From Vandammella animalimorsus (GTDB lineage: Bacteria > Pseudomonadota > Gammaproteobacteria > Burkholderiales > Burkholderiaceae_C): a DNA stretch of 64,000 nucleotides. Positions 44,545 to 54,277 of this stretch are shown piece after piece. Within the stretch, counting starts at the first letter, position 1; every line of letters starts with the position of its first letter. The position numbers and the translations under genes were made by a program. Below the pieces are notes generated by a model. The model saw only the letters and a program-made list of their open reading frames with translations. It was not told the origin of the DNA and ran no database searches. Location of the stretch: contig NZ_NSJB01000008.1 of the NCBI RefSeq assembly GCF_002285265.1, forward strand, positions 53,226-117,225, written 5' to 3'.

Positions 44545-45075
44545 ATGACCCTTCGCCCCCCTGTGCTGGAGCACCTGCAGCATTTGCCGCCTGGGCAGGC
44601 TGTGCGGGTGTTGATGGTGTGCATGGGCAATATTTGCCGCAGCCCAACGGCCCATGGCGTGTTGCAGGCCAAGGTGACGGCGGCGGGGTTGCAGCAGGCG
44701 GTCGAGGTGGATTCGGCCGGCACGCACGATTACCACGTGGGCGAGCCGCCCGATGCGCGGGCCCAGCAGCATGCGCTGCGGCGCGGTTATGACCTCAGCG
44801 GCCAGCGTGCGCGGCAGTTGCAGGCGCGGGATTTTTCGGTGTTTGATCTGGTGCTGGTGATGGATACGGCCAATGAGCGCCTGGCCCAGGCGCTGTGCCC
44901 GCCTGCGCAGCGCCACAAGCTGCAGCGGCTGGCGGCTTTTGCCAGCCGGCATGCGGTGGCGGAGGTGGCTGATCCCTACTATGGCGGGGCCGAGGGCTTC
45001 GAGCAGGTGCTGGATTTGGTGGAGGATGCCTGCGATGGCTTGCTGGCGCAGTTGCAGGCCAGCGGGCGCTGGTGA
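44545..45075 (+). CDS. Low-molecular-weight protein tyrosine phosphatase
   Basis: The protein has 176 residues from the ATG at 44,545, preceded by GAGGAG. The P-loop VCMGNICRSPTAHG (CX5R with Cys near residue 29) is preceded by a 20-residue extension. The general-acid loop is EVADPYYGG. It is the Wzb/Ptp class. Such phosphatases reset tyrosine kinases of exopolysaccharide export, but no kinase is nearby. The extension and isolated location leave the target unknown. Confidence 0.93.
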   Translation: MTLRPPVLEHLQHLPPGQAVRVLMVCMGNICRSPTAHGVLQAKVTAAGLQQAVEVDSAGTHDYHVGEPPDARAQQHALRRGYDLSGQRARQLQARDFSVFDLVLVMDTANERLAQALCPPAQRHKLQRLAAFASRHAVAEVADPYYGGAEGFEQVLDLVEDACDGLLAQLQASGRW

Positions 45076-45138
45076 GTGCAGGTGAGCGCGGGTGAGCCCT
45101 GGCGCGGCGCGCCGCCGTCGCCTTGGGCGGCGCGCATG

Positions 45139-45160
45139 AAAAAGCGCCCGGTGAGGGCGC
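45139..45160 (-). terminator. Rho-independent terminator for the enoyl-CoA hydratase gene
   Basis: Read on the minus strand: GCGCCC-TCACC-GGGCGC followed by TTTTT. It is 62 bp past the hydratase stop. A second hairpin, CGGGCATCG…CGATGCCCG at 45,191–45,212, lies closer and may act for the plus strand (followed by TGGTGGTTTTT). Confidence 0.8.
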
Positions 45161-45221
45161 TTGGGAATGTGGGGAATGCGGGGCAATAAGCGGGCATCGC
45201 GGGCGATGCCCGTGGTGGTTT

Positions 45222-46001
45222 TTATTGGTTCTTGAACTGCGCCGGGCGCTTGTTGACGAAGGCGTCCATGCCTTCTTTCTGGTCTTGCGTGGCAAACAGT
45301 GCGTGGAACAGGCGGCGCTCGAACATCACGCCGTCGGACAGGCCGCTTTCAAAGGCGCGGTTGACGGCTTCCTTGGCGGCGATGGCGGCAATGAGCGAGT
45401 AGCTGCAGATCGTCAGCGCCGCGCCCAGGGCTTCTTCCATCAGCTTGTCGGTGGGCACCACGCGGCTGACCAGGCCCGAGCGCTCGGCTTCCTGCGCGTC
45501 CATCATGCGGCCGGTGAGGTTCATGTCCATGGCCTTGGCCTTGCCCACGGCGCGCGGCAGGCGCTGCGTGCCGCCTGCGCCGGCGATCACGCCCAGCTTG
45601 ATTTCGGGTTGGCCGAACTTGGCGTTCTCGGCGGCGATGATGAAGTCGCACATCATGGCCAGCTCACAGCCGCCGCCCAGGGCGTAGCCGCTGACGGCGG
45701 CGATGACGGGCTTGCGCACGCTGCGGATGGTTTCCCAGTTGCGGGTGATGAAGTCGCCTTTGTAGGCGTCGATGAAGTTGTACTTGGCCATGGCCGTGAT
45801 GTCGGCGCCGGCGGCAAAGGCTTTTTCGCTGCCGGTGACAATGATGCAGCCAATGCTGTCGTCGGCGTCAAAGGCCTTGAGGGCCTGGCCCAGCTCGGTC
45901 ATGAGCTGGTCGTTCAGGGCGTTGAGGGCCTTGGGGCGGTTGAGGGTGATGATGCCGACTTTTTCCGCTTCGGTGCGCACTTCGATGGTTTCGTAGGCCA
46001 T
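45222..46001 (-). CDS. Enoyl-CoA hydratase
   Basis: The enzyme has 259 residues of the crotonase family. The oxyanion-hole segment is FAAGADI (about 63–69). Both catalytic glutamates are present, in [13 protein letters not shown] (about 106–118) and [20 protein letters not shown] (about 130–149). It closely resembles short-chain enoyl-CoA hydratases of beta-oxidation or phenylacetate routes (PaaF/FadB1 type). It stands alone, so the pathway is not fixed by context. Confidence 0.95.
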   Translation of the reverse strand: MAYETIEVRTEAEKVGIITLNRPKALNALNDQLMTELGQALKAFDADDSIGCIIVTGSEKAFAAGADITAMAKYNFIDAYKGDFITRNWETIRSVRKPVIAAVSGYALGGGCELAMMCDFIIAAENAKFGQPEIKLGVIAGAGGTQRLPRAVGKAKAMDMNLTGRMMDAQEAERSGLVSRVVPTDKLMEEALGAALTICSYSLIAAIAAKEAVNRAFESGLSDGVMFERRLFHALFATQDQKEGMDAFVNKRPAQFKNQ

Positions 46002-46203
46002 GGGTTGGTCTCCTGGTTGAAAAAGTGAAGAAAAAAACGGGGTTTGCGCTGCGCTGCCGATGGCAGCCTGGGGCAGACGCCAAGCAAAACCGCATCACTA
46101 TAAGTCCGATCGCAGGCGGCTCAGAGGCAAGCGCTGCACGAATCGCTGCGCTGCGCGCCCTTTTGGGTGGGTGATCTGCGGCTTGTTTTGCAGGGGGATC
46201 CAT

Positions 46204-48138
46204 TCAGTATGGGCTTGCGGGGGAGGCTGGGGGCGTGGCCGGGCCGAGCCAGCTGCGCAGCGTCTGGGCCTGCTTGGCGGTGGGCTCGGGCAGGGGCTGC
46301 AGCCGCACGTCGCCGGGGACATCCGGCGCGGCAGGCAGGTGCAGCGTGCGCCAGAGCAGGCGGCCATCGCGCGCCAGCAGCACGCGCAGCGGCCCCTGGG
46401 CGGCGCTGGCATCGGGCAGCAGGCCGTCGAGCTCGTCGAGTTTTTTCAGCCGCCAGCCTGCAGCATCGGTCGATTGCGCCTGGGCTGCTGCGCCGCCGTC
46501 GTGCGCAGTGCCTGCATTGCCTGAATGACTGTGGGCCGCCAGCCCCAGCCATTCGTCGCCCACGGCCATGCCGGCGCGTTCGGCGGCGCTGCCGCTGTGG
46601 ATGCGGGCGATGGTCAGCGCGCTGCCCTGGCCTTCGCGCAGCTGCAGGCCCAGGCGCTGCGCCCAGCTGGCGGGTTTGTGCTCCAGCGCCAGGCCGGCGC
46701 TGGCCAGGGTCTGGGCCAGCGGCAAGGCGGCGGTGCTGTGCACCCAGTGCTGCAGCTCGGTTTGCCAATCGCGGCCGCTGAGCTGGGCCAGCACGTCCAG
46801 CACGGCGGCCTCGTCGATGGGGCCGCCATGGCTGCGTTGCCACAGCGCGCGCATGACGTCATCGAGGCTGCAGCGGCCATGCTGGCGCAGTTGCAGATCC
46901 AGGCACAGGGCCACCAGCGCGCCCTTGGTGTAGTAGCTGACGGTGGCGTTGGCGGTGTTTTCATCCTGCCGGTAGTACTTGATCCAGGCGTCAAAGCTGG
47001 CCTGGGCCACGCTTTGCACGTGGCGGCCCGGGGTTTGCTCGACCTGCTGGATGGTCTTGCCCAGCAGCTTGAGGTAGTGGGCGTCGTCCAGCAGGCCGGC
47101 GCGGCGCAGCAGCAGGTCGTCGTAGTAGCTGGTGAAGCCCTCGAAGAACCAGAGCAGCTCGGTGTAGTTTTCCTGCTCGTAGTCGTAGCGCGCGAATTCG
47201 GCTGGGCGCATGCGCTTGACGTTCCAGGTGTGGAAGTATTCGTGGCTGATCAGGCCCAGCAGAGTGGTGTAGCCCTCAGGCTGCTCGGCCGCGCCCAGGC
47301 GCGGCAGGTCGCTGCGCTGGCAGATCAGGGCCGTGCTGTGGCGGTGCTCCAGCCCGCCATAGCCATTGCCCACAGCGTTGAGCAGAAACAGGTAGTGCCC
47401 GTGCGGCGGGCGCTGGGTGTCGCCGCGCTGTCCTGCGCCGGGCGGGTGCCAGAAGTCGATGGCGGCCTCGCAGATGCGCTGCGCGTCTTGTAGCAGACGC
47501 TGCCCGTCGAAGGCTGGCGTGGCGCCGGCGACGACGAAGCGGTGCACGATGCCGCGCGCGCTGAACTGGCCCTGCCAGAACGCGCCCAGCTCCACGGGCG
47601 AGTCGGCCAGCTCGTCGTAGTCGGCGGCGCGGTACAGGCCAAAGCCGGCCTCGTCCACCTCGGCAGGCGGCAGCGCCGTGGCCACGCGCCAGCCGGGCGC
47701 GTGCGCGGGGCGCGGCAGCTGCAGGCCGTGGGGCTGTGCTTCCTGACCGTGCACGCGCAGGCACAGGCTGGTGGGGTTGAAGAAGGCGCGCTCGCCATCG
47801 AGCCAGGCGGCGCGCACCGAGTGGTCGAAGGCGTAGACGCGGTAGCGCAGCGTCAGCGCGCTGCCCGGCTGCGCGGCGATGAGCCAGCGGTTCTTGCTCA
47901 GCGCGCGCATGGCCACGGGCGCGCCGCCCTGGCTGGCCTGCAGGCTGTGCAGGTGGCGGGCGAACTCGCGCACCAGGTAGCTGCCGGGGATCCACACCGG
48001 CAGCGAGACGATTTGCTCTGCCGCAGGCGCGGCAATGTGCAGCGTGACGTGGAACTGGTGGCCGTGCGGGTCGCTGGGCTCGACGGTGTATTGCACGGGC
48101 AGCGCGGGCGGGGCAGGGGGCTTGGGCTGGCTGGGCAT
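46204..48138 (-). CDS. M61-family metallopeptidase with PDZ domain
   Basis: The protein has 644 residues. An N-terminal beta-rich domain precedes the zinc motif in LISHEYFHTWNVKRMRP (about residues 287–303; HEYFH gives the two His ligands, and a Glu of FFEGFTSYYDDLLL is the likely third ligand). A PDZ-like domain lies at about 515–600 (ALTIARIHSGSAAERAGMAVGDEW). It is a glycyl-aminopeptidase-like family. No signal peptide is clear, so it may be cytoplasmic. Next to dsbC and the ubiH-type gene on the same strand. Confidence 0.92.
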   Translation of the reverse strand: MPSQPKPPAPPALPVQYTVEPSDPHGHQFHVTLHIAAPAAEQIVSLPVWIPGSYLVREFARHLHSLQASQGGAPVAMRALSKNRWLIAAQPGSALTLRYRVYAFDHSVRAAWLDGERAFFNPTSLCLRVHGQEAQPHGLQLPRPAHAPGWRVATALPPAEVDEAGFGLYRAADYDELADSPVELGAFWQGQFSARGIVHRFVVAGATPAFDGQRLLQDAQRICEAAIDFWHPPGAGQRGDTQRPPHGHYLFLLNAVGNGYGGLEHRHSTALICQRSDLPRLGAAEQPEGYTTLLGLISHEYFHTWNVKRMRPAEFARYDYEQENYTELLWFFEGFTSYYDDLLLRRAGLLDDAHYLKLLGKTIQQVEQTPGRHVQSVAQASFDAWIKYYRQDENTANATVSYYTKGALVALCLDLQLRQHGRCSLDDVMRALWQRSHGGPIDEAAVLDVLAQLSGRDWQTELQHWVHSTAALPLAQTLASAGLALEHKPASWAQRLGLQLREGQGSALTIARIHSGSAAERAGMAVGDEWLGLAAHSHSGNAGTAHDGGAAAQAQSTDAAGWRLKKLDELDGLLPDASAAQGPLRVLLARDGRLLWRTLHLPAAPDVPGDVRLQPLPEPTAKQAQTLRSWLGPATPPASPASPY

Positions 48139-48231
48139 GGCGTATGAAGGGGCGCGCCCCGCGCCGGCATGGCGCGGGGCGGGCGGAAACGAAAAAGCCA
48201 GTCCGGGACTGGCTTGCGGGGCAGGGGGCGA

Positions 48232-49023
48232 TCAGGATTTTTTCTTGCTCTGGGCAATTTCCTTGAGCCTTTGCTCGATGCGCTCGGCAGGCACGGCGCC
48301 GGGCACGCGGGCGTTGTCCTCGAAGAAGATCGTGGGCGTGCCGGTGATCTTGTACTGGCGGCCAAAGGCCAGGTTGCGCTGCAGCGCCTCGTGCTTGTCG
48401 CAGGAGGCCTGCGAGGCCGGGGTCTTGCCATGGATCATCCAGCTGTTCCAGGCGGTGGCCTTGTCCTCGGCGCACCAGACATCGCGCGATTTTTCGAACG
48501 AGTCCGGGCTGAGGATGGGGTAGAGGAACACGTGCACGGTGATGTTGTCGACGTTGCGCAGATCGCGCTCGAAGCGCTTGCAATAGCCGCAGTTCGGGTC
48601 GGCAAAGACGGCGATCTTGCGGCTGCCGTCGCCGCGCACGATGGTGAAGGCGTCATCGAAGGGCAGCTTGCTGAACTCCACCGCCGTCAGCGCATTGATG
48701 CGGTCCTCGGTGAGGTTGCGCATGGCCTTGGTGTCGTAGAGCTCGCCCTGGATCAGGAAGTCGCCCGAGGCATTGGTGTAGAACAAGTCCGTGCCCTTGC
48801 GCACTTCGAACAGCCCTTGCATGGGCGTGGCGCGCACCTCGTCGATGTCCTTGAGCTGGGTGATGCGCTCGCTGAGCGTCTTGCGGATGGCGTCGGCGTC
48901 GGCGTGGGCCGCGCCGCTGAGGCTGCCCAGCGCCAGCAGCGCGCTGGCTGCCAGCGGCTTCCAGAGCGCAGCGCGGGCGCGGGTTGAGGTCGGGGCCATA
49001 GGGGAAGTCGAAGCAGTGTGCAT
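48232..49023 (-). CDS. dsbC: Thiol:disulfide interchange protein DsbC
   Basis: The protein has 263 residues from the ATG at 49,023. A second Met, 8 codons on, is also plausible, and the frame opens further up. No clear ribosome site separates them. The signal peptide ends GAAHADAD. The N-terminal dimerisation domain is followed by a thioredoxin fold with FADPNCGYCKRFE (redox CGYC) and the cis-Pro segment ITGTPTIFF. It isomerises disulfides in the periplasm, kept reduced by DsbD. Confidence 0.95.
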   Translation of the reverse strand: MHTASTSPMAPTSTRARAALWKPLAASALLALGSLSGAAHADADAIRKTLSERITQLKDIDEVRATPMQGLFEVRKGTDLFYTNASGDFLIQGELYDTKAMRNLTEDRINALTAVEFSKLPFDDAFTIVRGDGSRKIAVFADPNCGYCKRFERDLRNVDNITVHVFLYPILSPDSFEKSRDVWCAEDKATAWNSWMIHGKTPASQASCDKHEALQRNLAFGRQYKITGTPTIFFEDNARVPGAVPAERIEQRLKEIAQSKKKS

Positions 49024-49190
49024 GGTTGGGCAATGGGTTGGAAAAAGATGTTGAAAGAGCGCATCAGCGCAGCGCGCGCAGCATAGCAGGATCGCCCGCA
49101 TTGGGGCGTGGGCATGGTTTTGGGGAGGTCTTCACGAAACGCAGTCGCAATGCAATGCAGCGCCGCGCAACGCATCGCGCAGGCCGCGCA

Positions 49191-50471
49191 TCACGGGCGC
49201 GGCGCCTGCTGCTGCGCACGGGCTGCGGCCAGGCCGGGCGGCATGGGCAGTGCGGCCGCGCCGCCCATGGCCTGCTGCATGACCCAGTGCTTGAGCGGCC
49301 CGCTGGCCGAAAAGCCGCGCATGCCCCAGTTGCGCAGGCCCTGCAGCCAGGGCTGCTGCTGCCAGAACAGCCATTGCAGGCCATCGGTGGCGGTGGCCAT
49401 GGGCAGCAGCGCGGCCTTGCGCTGGCGCGCGTACTGGCGCAGCAGGCGCTGGTCGGCCACGCTGCGCCAGGCCGGGCGCTGCAGCAGCGCATCGGCCAGC
49501 GCGGCCACATCGCCCAGGCCCAGGTTCAGGCCCGAGCCAGCCAGCGGGTGCACGGTGTGCGCCGCATCGCCCAGCAGCACCCAGGCCGCGCCTGGGTTGC
49601 CCGGGATGGGCCCGGCCCATTGGCGCGCCTGCGCCAGGCGCAGCGGCCAGCGCGCGCGCGGCGCGCTCAGCGTGAATTGCGTGTGCGGCGCCAGACCCTG
49701 GCCGTGCGGCGCCGGGCCTGCGGCCGCAGCGCCGGTGGCAATGGCGTGCAGCTCGGCCACGAAGGCGGCCTCATCCAGCGCCACCAGGCGCTGGGCCTGC
49801 GCCACGCTGGTGGACCAGACGACGGCGTACTCGTCGCCCTGCGCGCCGCCCAGCGGCAGCAGCGCCAGAATGTGCTCGCCACAAAACCATTGGTGCGCCG
49901 TGCCGCCGTGCGGCTGGCTGCTGCGCAGCCGGGTGGCCACGGCATGCTGGGGGTAATCGAAGTGGTCGAACTCCACGCCCAGCTCGGCGCGCGAGGCGCT
50001 GGCCTTGCCCTCGCAGATGGCCGTCAGCGTCGCGGGCACGGCGGCGCTGACCAGCTCTACCCCAGGCTGAAAGCGCAGCGCGGTACGCAGCACATCCTCC
50101 AGCGCCGGTACGTCCACGATCCAGGCCAGTGCATCGGCGGCGGGCGCGGTCGTCTGGCCGGGCTGATGTTTGATGGCTCGGCTGTGCGGCGCATCAAAGC
50201 GCACGGCGCCGCCGGCGTCGCCGCGCACATGCATGTGCTGCACGGCGGTCACGGCATCGCCCTCGGGCCAGCAGCGCAGCTCCTGCAGCAGCTGGCGCGA
50301 GGCCTGGTTCAGCGCGTAGGCGCGCACATCGCGCGCGCGCTGCGCTGGCCCATCGGCCGGAGCGCCATCGACCAGCGCCACGCGCAGCTTGGCTTGGCCC
50401 AGGCGCAGGGCCAATGTCTGGCCCACGATGCCTGCGCCGCGAATGCATACATCAAAACCGCTTTTCGACAT
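49191..50471 (-). CDS. UbiH/UbiF-family FAD-dependent hydroxylase
   Basis: The protein has 426 residues from MSKSGFDVCIRG. The frame upstream is not family-like. The FAD-binding GAGIVGQTLALRLG is at about 11–24, and GDAAHTVHPLAGSGLNLGLGD (quoted in part), the second FAD motif, at about 305–325. It belongs to the ubiquinone-biosynthesis monooxygenases (UbiH/UbiF/UbiI/UbiM). Which ring position it hydroxylates cannot be said. Genes for DsbC and the M61 peptidase follow, a cluster found in related genomes. Confidence 0.92.
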   Translation of the reverse strand: MSKSGFDVCIRGAGIVGQTLALRLGQAKLRVALVDGAPADGPAQRARDVRAYALNQASRQLLQELRCWPEGDAVTAVQHMHVRGDAGGAVRFDAPHSRAIKHQPGQTTAPAADALAWIVDVPALEDVLRTALRFQPGVELVSAAVPATLTAICEGKASASRAELGVEFDHFDYPQHAVATRLRSSQPHGGTAHQWFCGEHILALLPLGGAQGDEYAVVWSTSVAQAQRLVALDEAAFVAELHAIATGAAAAGPAPHGQGLAPHTQFTLSAPRARWPLRLAQARQWAGPIPGNPGAAWVLLGDAAHTVHPLAGSGLNLGLGDVAALADALLQRPAWRSVADQRLLRQYARQRKAALLPMATATDGLQWLFWQQQPWLQGLRNWGMRGFSASGPLKHWVMQQAMGGAAALPMPPGLAAARAQQQAPRP

Positions 50472-50763
50472 GGCGGCGATTGTAGGGGGCTTCGCTGGCC
50501 GGGCCGGGCCAGTGTCTTGGCCCTGCGCTTCATCATCCGCATTGCGCAAGGCAGGCAGGGCAGCCAAGCGCCATCGCCATGGATGCCGCACTGTGCAGTC
50601 CAGTGGCGAGGGCGCAGCGCCGGCGGGCTATGACGGTCGCAAGCGCCGCAATGGCTTCTTGGCCCTGGATTTCTCCGGCCCTTGCGGTGCATGGCGCCCT
50701 GTGGCATTGTCTGCCCCTTGCCGGTTTCTGCGCCGCCCATCATCCCAGAGCAAAGGCTGCACC

Positions 50764-51516
50764 ATGAGCCCCACCGCTGTTTTTCGCCTGCCTTGCGCCC
50801 GCCGCCTGCAGCGCCTGCCGCTGCTGCTGGGCGCCCTGTGCACAGCCCTGTCTGCCGTGTCTGCCCTGCCGGCCCATGCCCAAAACAACCCCAACATGCC
50901 CGGCTACATTCCCCCGGCCATCTTGCACAACCTGCACATGTGCGGCGCGGCCAATTGCACCACTGCCCCCTCGCCCCCTCGGCCCGCTCAGCCCCTGTCT
51001 TCCTTTGAGCAATATTGCCGGGACATTGGCGGCTGCCAGTTCAACAACACGACGGCCTGGCGACACCAGCTTGGCTTCGGTGTGGCGGTGGTCGGCTTTG
51101 ACGCCCCCCAACTGCGCCGCGACCCCACACACAACCGGGGCTCGCTGTTCATGGCCACGGCCAACGACCCGCACAAAGCCGAGCAAGAGGCCATGGGGGA
51201 CTGCATTTCGAGGCGCTTCAGCGATTGCCGTGTGATTGCCCGGGTGGCCAACGCCTGCACCGCCATTGTTGAGGCCAGCCGCTATCTGCCCAACGGCGGC
51301 GGCAGGGCCTACTCGCGCTTCTATGTCAGCCCCGCTGTGCCGCTGGGCAATCTGGGCGATCACCTCGACAAAGGCGGTCATGCGCACCAGGATTTTCGTA
51401 ATGAAGCCGAAAAAAGCGCCATCGCGGCCTGCAAAAACGACCCTGGCGGCCAGGGCCAAAGCTGTAGCTCCTCCCCCAGTGTGCTGTGCGCCAGGGATCT
51501 GATTACTCCTTTCTGA
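50764..51516 (+). CDS. Secreted DUF4189-type Cys-rich protein
   Basis: The protein has 250 residues from the ATG at 50,764. The signal peptide ends LPAHAQNN. The C-terminal half has AEQEAMGDC and CRVIARVANACTAIVEA, with paired cysteines, resembling the DUF4189 domain. Further cysteines (GAANC, GGC, SSC, VLC) suggest several disulfides outside the cytoplasm. Function unknown. Its TGA stop touches a family B repeat. Confidence 0.75.
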   Translation: MSPTAVFRLPCARRLQRLPLLLGALCTALSAVSALPAHAQNNPNMPGYIPPAILHNLHMCGAANCTTAPSPPRPAQPLSSFEQYCRDIGGCQFNNTTAWRHQLGFGVAVVGFDAPQLRRDPTHNRGSLFMATANDPHKAEQEAMGDCISRRFSDCRVIARVANACTAIVEASRYLPNGGGRAYSRFYVSPAVPLGNLGDHLDKGGHAHQDFRNEAEKSAIAACKNDPGGQGQSCSSSPSVLCARDLITPF

Positions 51517-51680
51517 GAGCCTGTTCAAAGTCTCTACACGGCGGTCAAGGGAGCGGATTTGGGCGGTCTGCGGCGCGTTGCAAAGCCTCGCCATAGCGGG
51601 GGCTATGGCTGCGTTTTGCGCCTTGCAGCCCATCCCAAACCGCTTCTTGCCCGCTCGTTCCGAGACTTTGAACAGGCTCT
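51516..51680. repeat. Palindromic mobile repeat, family B, copy 2
   Basis: A 165-bp element with perfect 19-bp terminal inverted repeats (AGAGCCTGTTCAAAGTCTC at the left and its complement at 51,662–51,680). It is non-coding and inverted relative to the copy at 34,514. It lies between a DUF4189 gene and a small lipoprotein gene. It looks like a MITE that has kept intact ends. Confidence 0.93.
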
Positions 51681-51688
51681 GAACCGCT

Positions 51689-51937
51689 ATGAGAACACCC
51701 AACGCCATGAAATCTGCACTGATTCTGGCCGCCGCCTTGCTGCTGGGCGCCTGCGCCACATCGCAACCACCCGCCCACCAGCAGCAGCGCGGCAGCTTCA
51801 TCGACCGTCAAGGCAACCGCGTCGTTCTGGACAAAAAGCGCCCGGCGGCATCGCCCTCCGTGGTGGAGGGCGCTGGCGGCGTCTATGAATGCCGCAACGG
51901 CCAATGCCAAGCTCTGGCCCCAGTCCAAATCCAATAA
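51689..51937 (+). CDS. Small lipoprotein
   Basis: The protein has 82 residues, or 76 if the second ATG at 51,707 is used. The signal ALILAAALLLGAC ends in a lipobox (Cys near residue 22). The mature part has SFIDRQGNRVVLDKK and a late CRNGQC pair that could form a disulfide. No family recognised. The start lies 8 bp after a mobile repeat, so its native promoter may have been displaced or supplied by the repeat. Confidence 0.65.
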   Translation: MRTPNAMKSALILAAALLLGACATSQPPAHQQQRGSFIDRQGNRVVLDKKRPAASPSVVEGAGGVYECRNGQCQALAPVQIQ

Positions 51938-52125
51938 AAGCAATGCGCCGCCAAGCGCCTTGACAGGCCGAGCGCCATTGGGCAAGGGCTGGCGGGGCGG
52001 GCGCTGGCGCAGGATGGGGCAGGGCCGCTGCTGTTGGGCTGCTCATGCGGCGGCAGGCCGCCGGGCAGGGGCAGGCCGCATAAAATGGCCTGTTTTTTTG
52101 TGCATCCCATCAGGAACAACACAGC

Positions 52126-53220
52126 ATGAGTCTGCAATGCGGCATCGTGGGCCTGCCCAACGTGGGCAAGTCCACCCTTTTCAACGCCTTGACCAACGCC
52201 GGCATCGCCGCCGAGAACTATCCCTTTTGCACCATCGAGCCCAATGAGGGCGTGGTCGAGGTGCCCGATCCGCGCCTGGCGCAACTCTCGGAGATCGTCA
52301 AGCCCGAGCGCGTCGTGCCCGCCGTGGTGGAGTTTGTGGACATCGCTGGCCTGGTCGCCGGCGCCAGCAAGGGCGAGGGCCTGGGCAACCAGTTTCTGGC
52401 GCACATCCGCGAGACCAACGCCATCGTCAACGTGGTGCGCTGCTTTGAGGACCCCAACGTCGTGCACGTGGCCGGCAAGGTCGATCCCATTGCCGACATC
52501 GAAGTCATCCAGACCGAGCTGTGCCTGGCCGATCTGGGCACGGTGGAAAAATCCATCCAGCGCTACGCCAAGCTGGCCAAGTCCGGCAACGACAAGGAGG
52601 CGGCCAAGATGCTGGCGCTGCTGCAGCGCATCCAGCCCGCGCTGGACGAGGCCCGCCCCATCCGCACCCTGGGCCTGGACGCCCAGGAGCTGGCCCTGCT
52701 CAAGCCGCTGAGCCTGATCACCGCCAAGCCGGCGATGTTCGTCGGCAACGTCAGCGAAGACGGCTTCGAGAACAACCCGCTGCTGCAGCGCCTGCAGGAC
52801 TACGCCGCCAGCCAGAGCGCGCCCGTGGTGGCGATTTCGGCCAAGATCGAATCCGAGCTGGCCGGCATGGAGCCGGGCGACCGCGCACTGTTTTTGCAGG
52901 AGCTGGGCCAGAGCGAGCCGGGCCTGAACCGCCTGATCCGCGCCGCCTATGAGCTGCTGGGCCTGCAGACCTACTTCACCGCCGGCGTCAAGGAAGTGCG
53001 CGCCTGGACCATCAAAAAAGGCGCCACCGCGCCGCAGGCCGCCGGCGTCATCCACGGCGACTTCGAACGCGGCTTCATCCGCGCCCAGACCATCGGCTTT
53101 GAGGACTTCATCCAATACAAGGGCGAACAAGGCGCCAAGGAAGCAGGCAAGATGCGCGCCGAAGGCAAGGACTACGTGGTGCAGGATGGGGATGTGATGA
53201 ACTTCCTGTTCAACGTGTGA
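52126..53220 (+). CDS. ychF: Redox-regulated ATPase YchF (Obg-like)
   Basis: The protein has 364 residues. P-loop [15 protein letters not shown] (about 8–22), [12 protein letters not shown] switch [18 protein letters not shown] switch II and the C-terminal TGS domain ([20 protein letters not shown], then DFERGFIRA). It binds ribosomes and hydrolyses ATP. The −10-like TAAAAT at 52,082 precedes it. A perfect 11-bp stem, CGCCCTGAGCG with CGCTCAGGGCG (53,232–53,263), follows the stop, without a T-run. Confidence 0.98.
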   Translation: MSLQCGIVGLPNVGKSTLFNALTNAGIAAENYPFCTIEPNEGVVEVPDPRLAQLSEIVKPERVVPAVVEFVDIAGLVAGASKGEGLGNQFLAHIRETNAIVNVVRCFEDPNVVHVAGKVDPIADIEVIQTELCLADLGTVEKSIQRYAKLAKSGNDKEAAKMLALLQRIQPALDEARPIRTLGLDAQELALLKPLSLITAKPAMFVGNVSEDGFENNPLLQRLQDYAASQSAPVVAISAKIESELAGMEPGDRALFLQELGQSEPGLNRLIRAAYELLGLQTYFTAGVKEVRAWTIKKGATAPQAAGVIHGDFERGFIRAQTIGFEDFIQYKGEQGAKEAGKMRAEGKDYVVQDGDVMNFLFNV

Positions 53221-53231
53221 GCTTGCTCACT

Positions 53232-53263
53232 CGCCCTGAGCGCGCGAGCAAGCGCTCAGGGCG
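53232..53263. terminator. Perfect hairpin after ychF
   Basis: CGCCCTGAGCG and CGCTCAGGGCG are separated by a 10-base loop. It lacks a T-tract, so it may be a rho-dependent pause or an mRNA-stabilising structure rather than a classical terminator. Confidence 0.55.
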
Positions 53264-53292
53264 ATCAATCCGGGCTGAGCCGTGCTCGAGAA

Positions 53293-53769
53293 ATGATGAC
53301 GTACATCCTGGTGCTGTTTGCCATCGCCGCATTGGCCGCAGAGGCCTGGTGGGGCTGGCGCACGCTGCTTGTGTTTCTCGCGCTGGGCCCGCCAGTGGGG
53401 GCTGCGCTGATCTTTTTTGCGCAGGCTGTGCAGCACTTCTCGTCGCACGGTGTGCCGCTGCCCTCGGTCTTTCTGGCAATGCTGCTGCTTTCTTATTTGC
53501 CGGGCATCGCGCCGGCCATCGGCGCGGCATTGCTGGCGCAACTGGCTTGGCGCCTGCCCAGGGTTGGTCGCAATGGCTGGTTTCGATTGCTGTTTGCCGG
53601 AGCCTGTGGCGCGGCAGCGGGTCTGATCGCTCCATTTGCGCTGATGCACGACAACGCGTATTGGTTCATGGCCGCAGGTGCGGGGGCGGCCATGGTCTGC
53701 ACGGCCCTGGTGCTGTTGCTGGAGGCCATCGATGCGTGTGAGCCGTCCAAGTCAGAAGAGATGCATTGA
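53293..53769 (+). CDS. Hypothetical membrane protein
   Basis: The protein has 158 residues with about four hydrophobic segments (about 2–18, 25–42, 55–75, 95–150 in two parts). It starts MMTYILVLFAIAALAAEAWWG. No family recognised. It shares strand with ychF, whose stop is 72 bp upstream. Slightly lower GC than its neighbours. It may be an accessory gene. Confidence 0.6.
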   Translation: MMTYILVLFAIAALAAEAWWGWRTLLVFLALGPPVGAALIFFAQAVQHFSSHGVPLPSVFLAMLLLSYLPGIAPAIGAALLAQLAWRLPRVGRNGWFRLLFAGACGAAAGLIAPFALMHDNAYWFMAAGAGAAMVCTALVLLLEAIDACEPSKSEEMH

Positions 53770-53884
53770 CTCCATTGCCGCCCGTGGCTGCTGCACACGC
53801 ATCACAGGCGGCTTGCATTGCTGGATGGGCGCCAGAAAAGCCCAATGCCGGATGAAGTCGAATGCAACGATCGGCGCGTGCGCC

Positions 53885-54277
53885 TCAAGCCGCGGCGCAG
53901 CTCTGGGCTGGACTGGCGCCGTTGGCGTTGCTGCCCTGTAAGTTGGGGCAGTACAGCGTGTGCAGCAGTTGCAGCAGTTGCAGGATTTCCGGCTGGGCGA
54001 TGCTGTAGAAGATGCGCTTGCCATCGCGCCGGGTGCTGACTACATCCTCGCTGCGCAAAATGGCCAGTTGCTGCGACAGCGAGGGCTGGCGGATGCCCAG
54101 GGCGGCGGCCAGATCGCTGACGCAGCTCTCGCCCTGCGCCAGTTGGCACAGCAGCAGCAGGCGATCTTCATTGGCCAGCAGCTTGAGGGTGGTGACGGCA
54201 TTGCCGGCGCCCGAGCGCATGAGTTCGGGGGTGAGTGCGGCGGTTTCGGGCATGGGGGATGGGGCGGGGGACTGCAT
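53885..54277 (-). CDS. ArsR-family transcriptional regulator
   Basis: The protein has 130 residues. A winged helix is seen in LLANEDRLLLLCQLAQ, then CVSDLAAALGIRQPSLSQQLAILRS (recognition helix) and VVSTRRDGKRIFYSI (wing). Cysteines lie in QGESCVSD, in TLYCPN and at the end (SPAQSC), so thiol or persulfide sensing in the style of BigR/SqrR is conceivable. It diverges from a CMD-family gene with a 63-bp gap containing a palindromic site, so it probably controls both. Confidence 0.88.
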   Translation of the reverse strand: MQSPAPSPMPETAALTPELMRSGAGNAVTTLKLLANEDRLLLLCQLAQGESCVSDLAAALGIRQPSLSQQLAILRSEDVVSTRRDGKRIFYSIAQPEILQLLQLLHTLYCPNLQGSNANGASPAQSCAAA

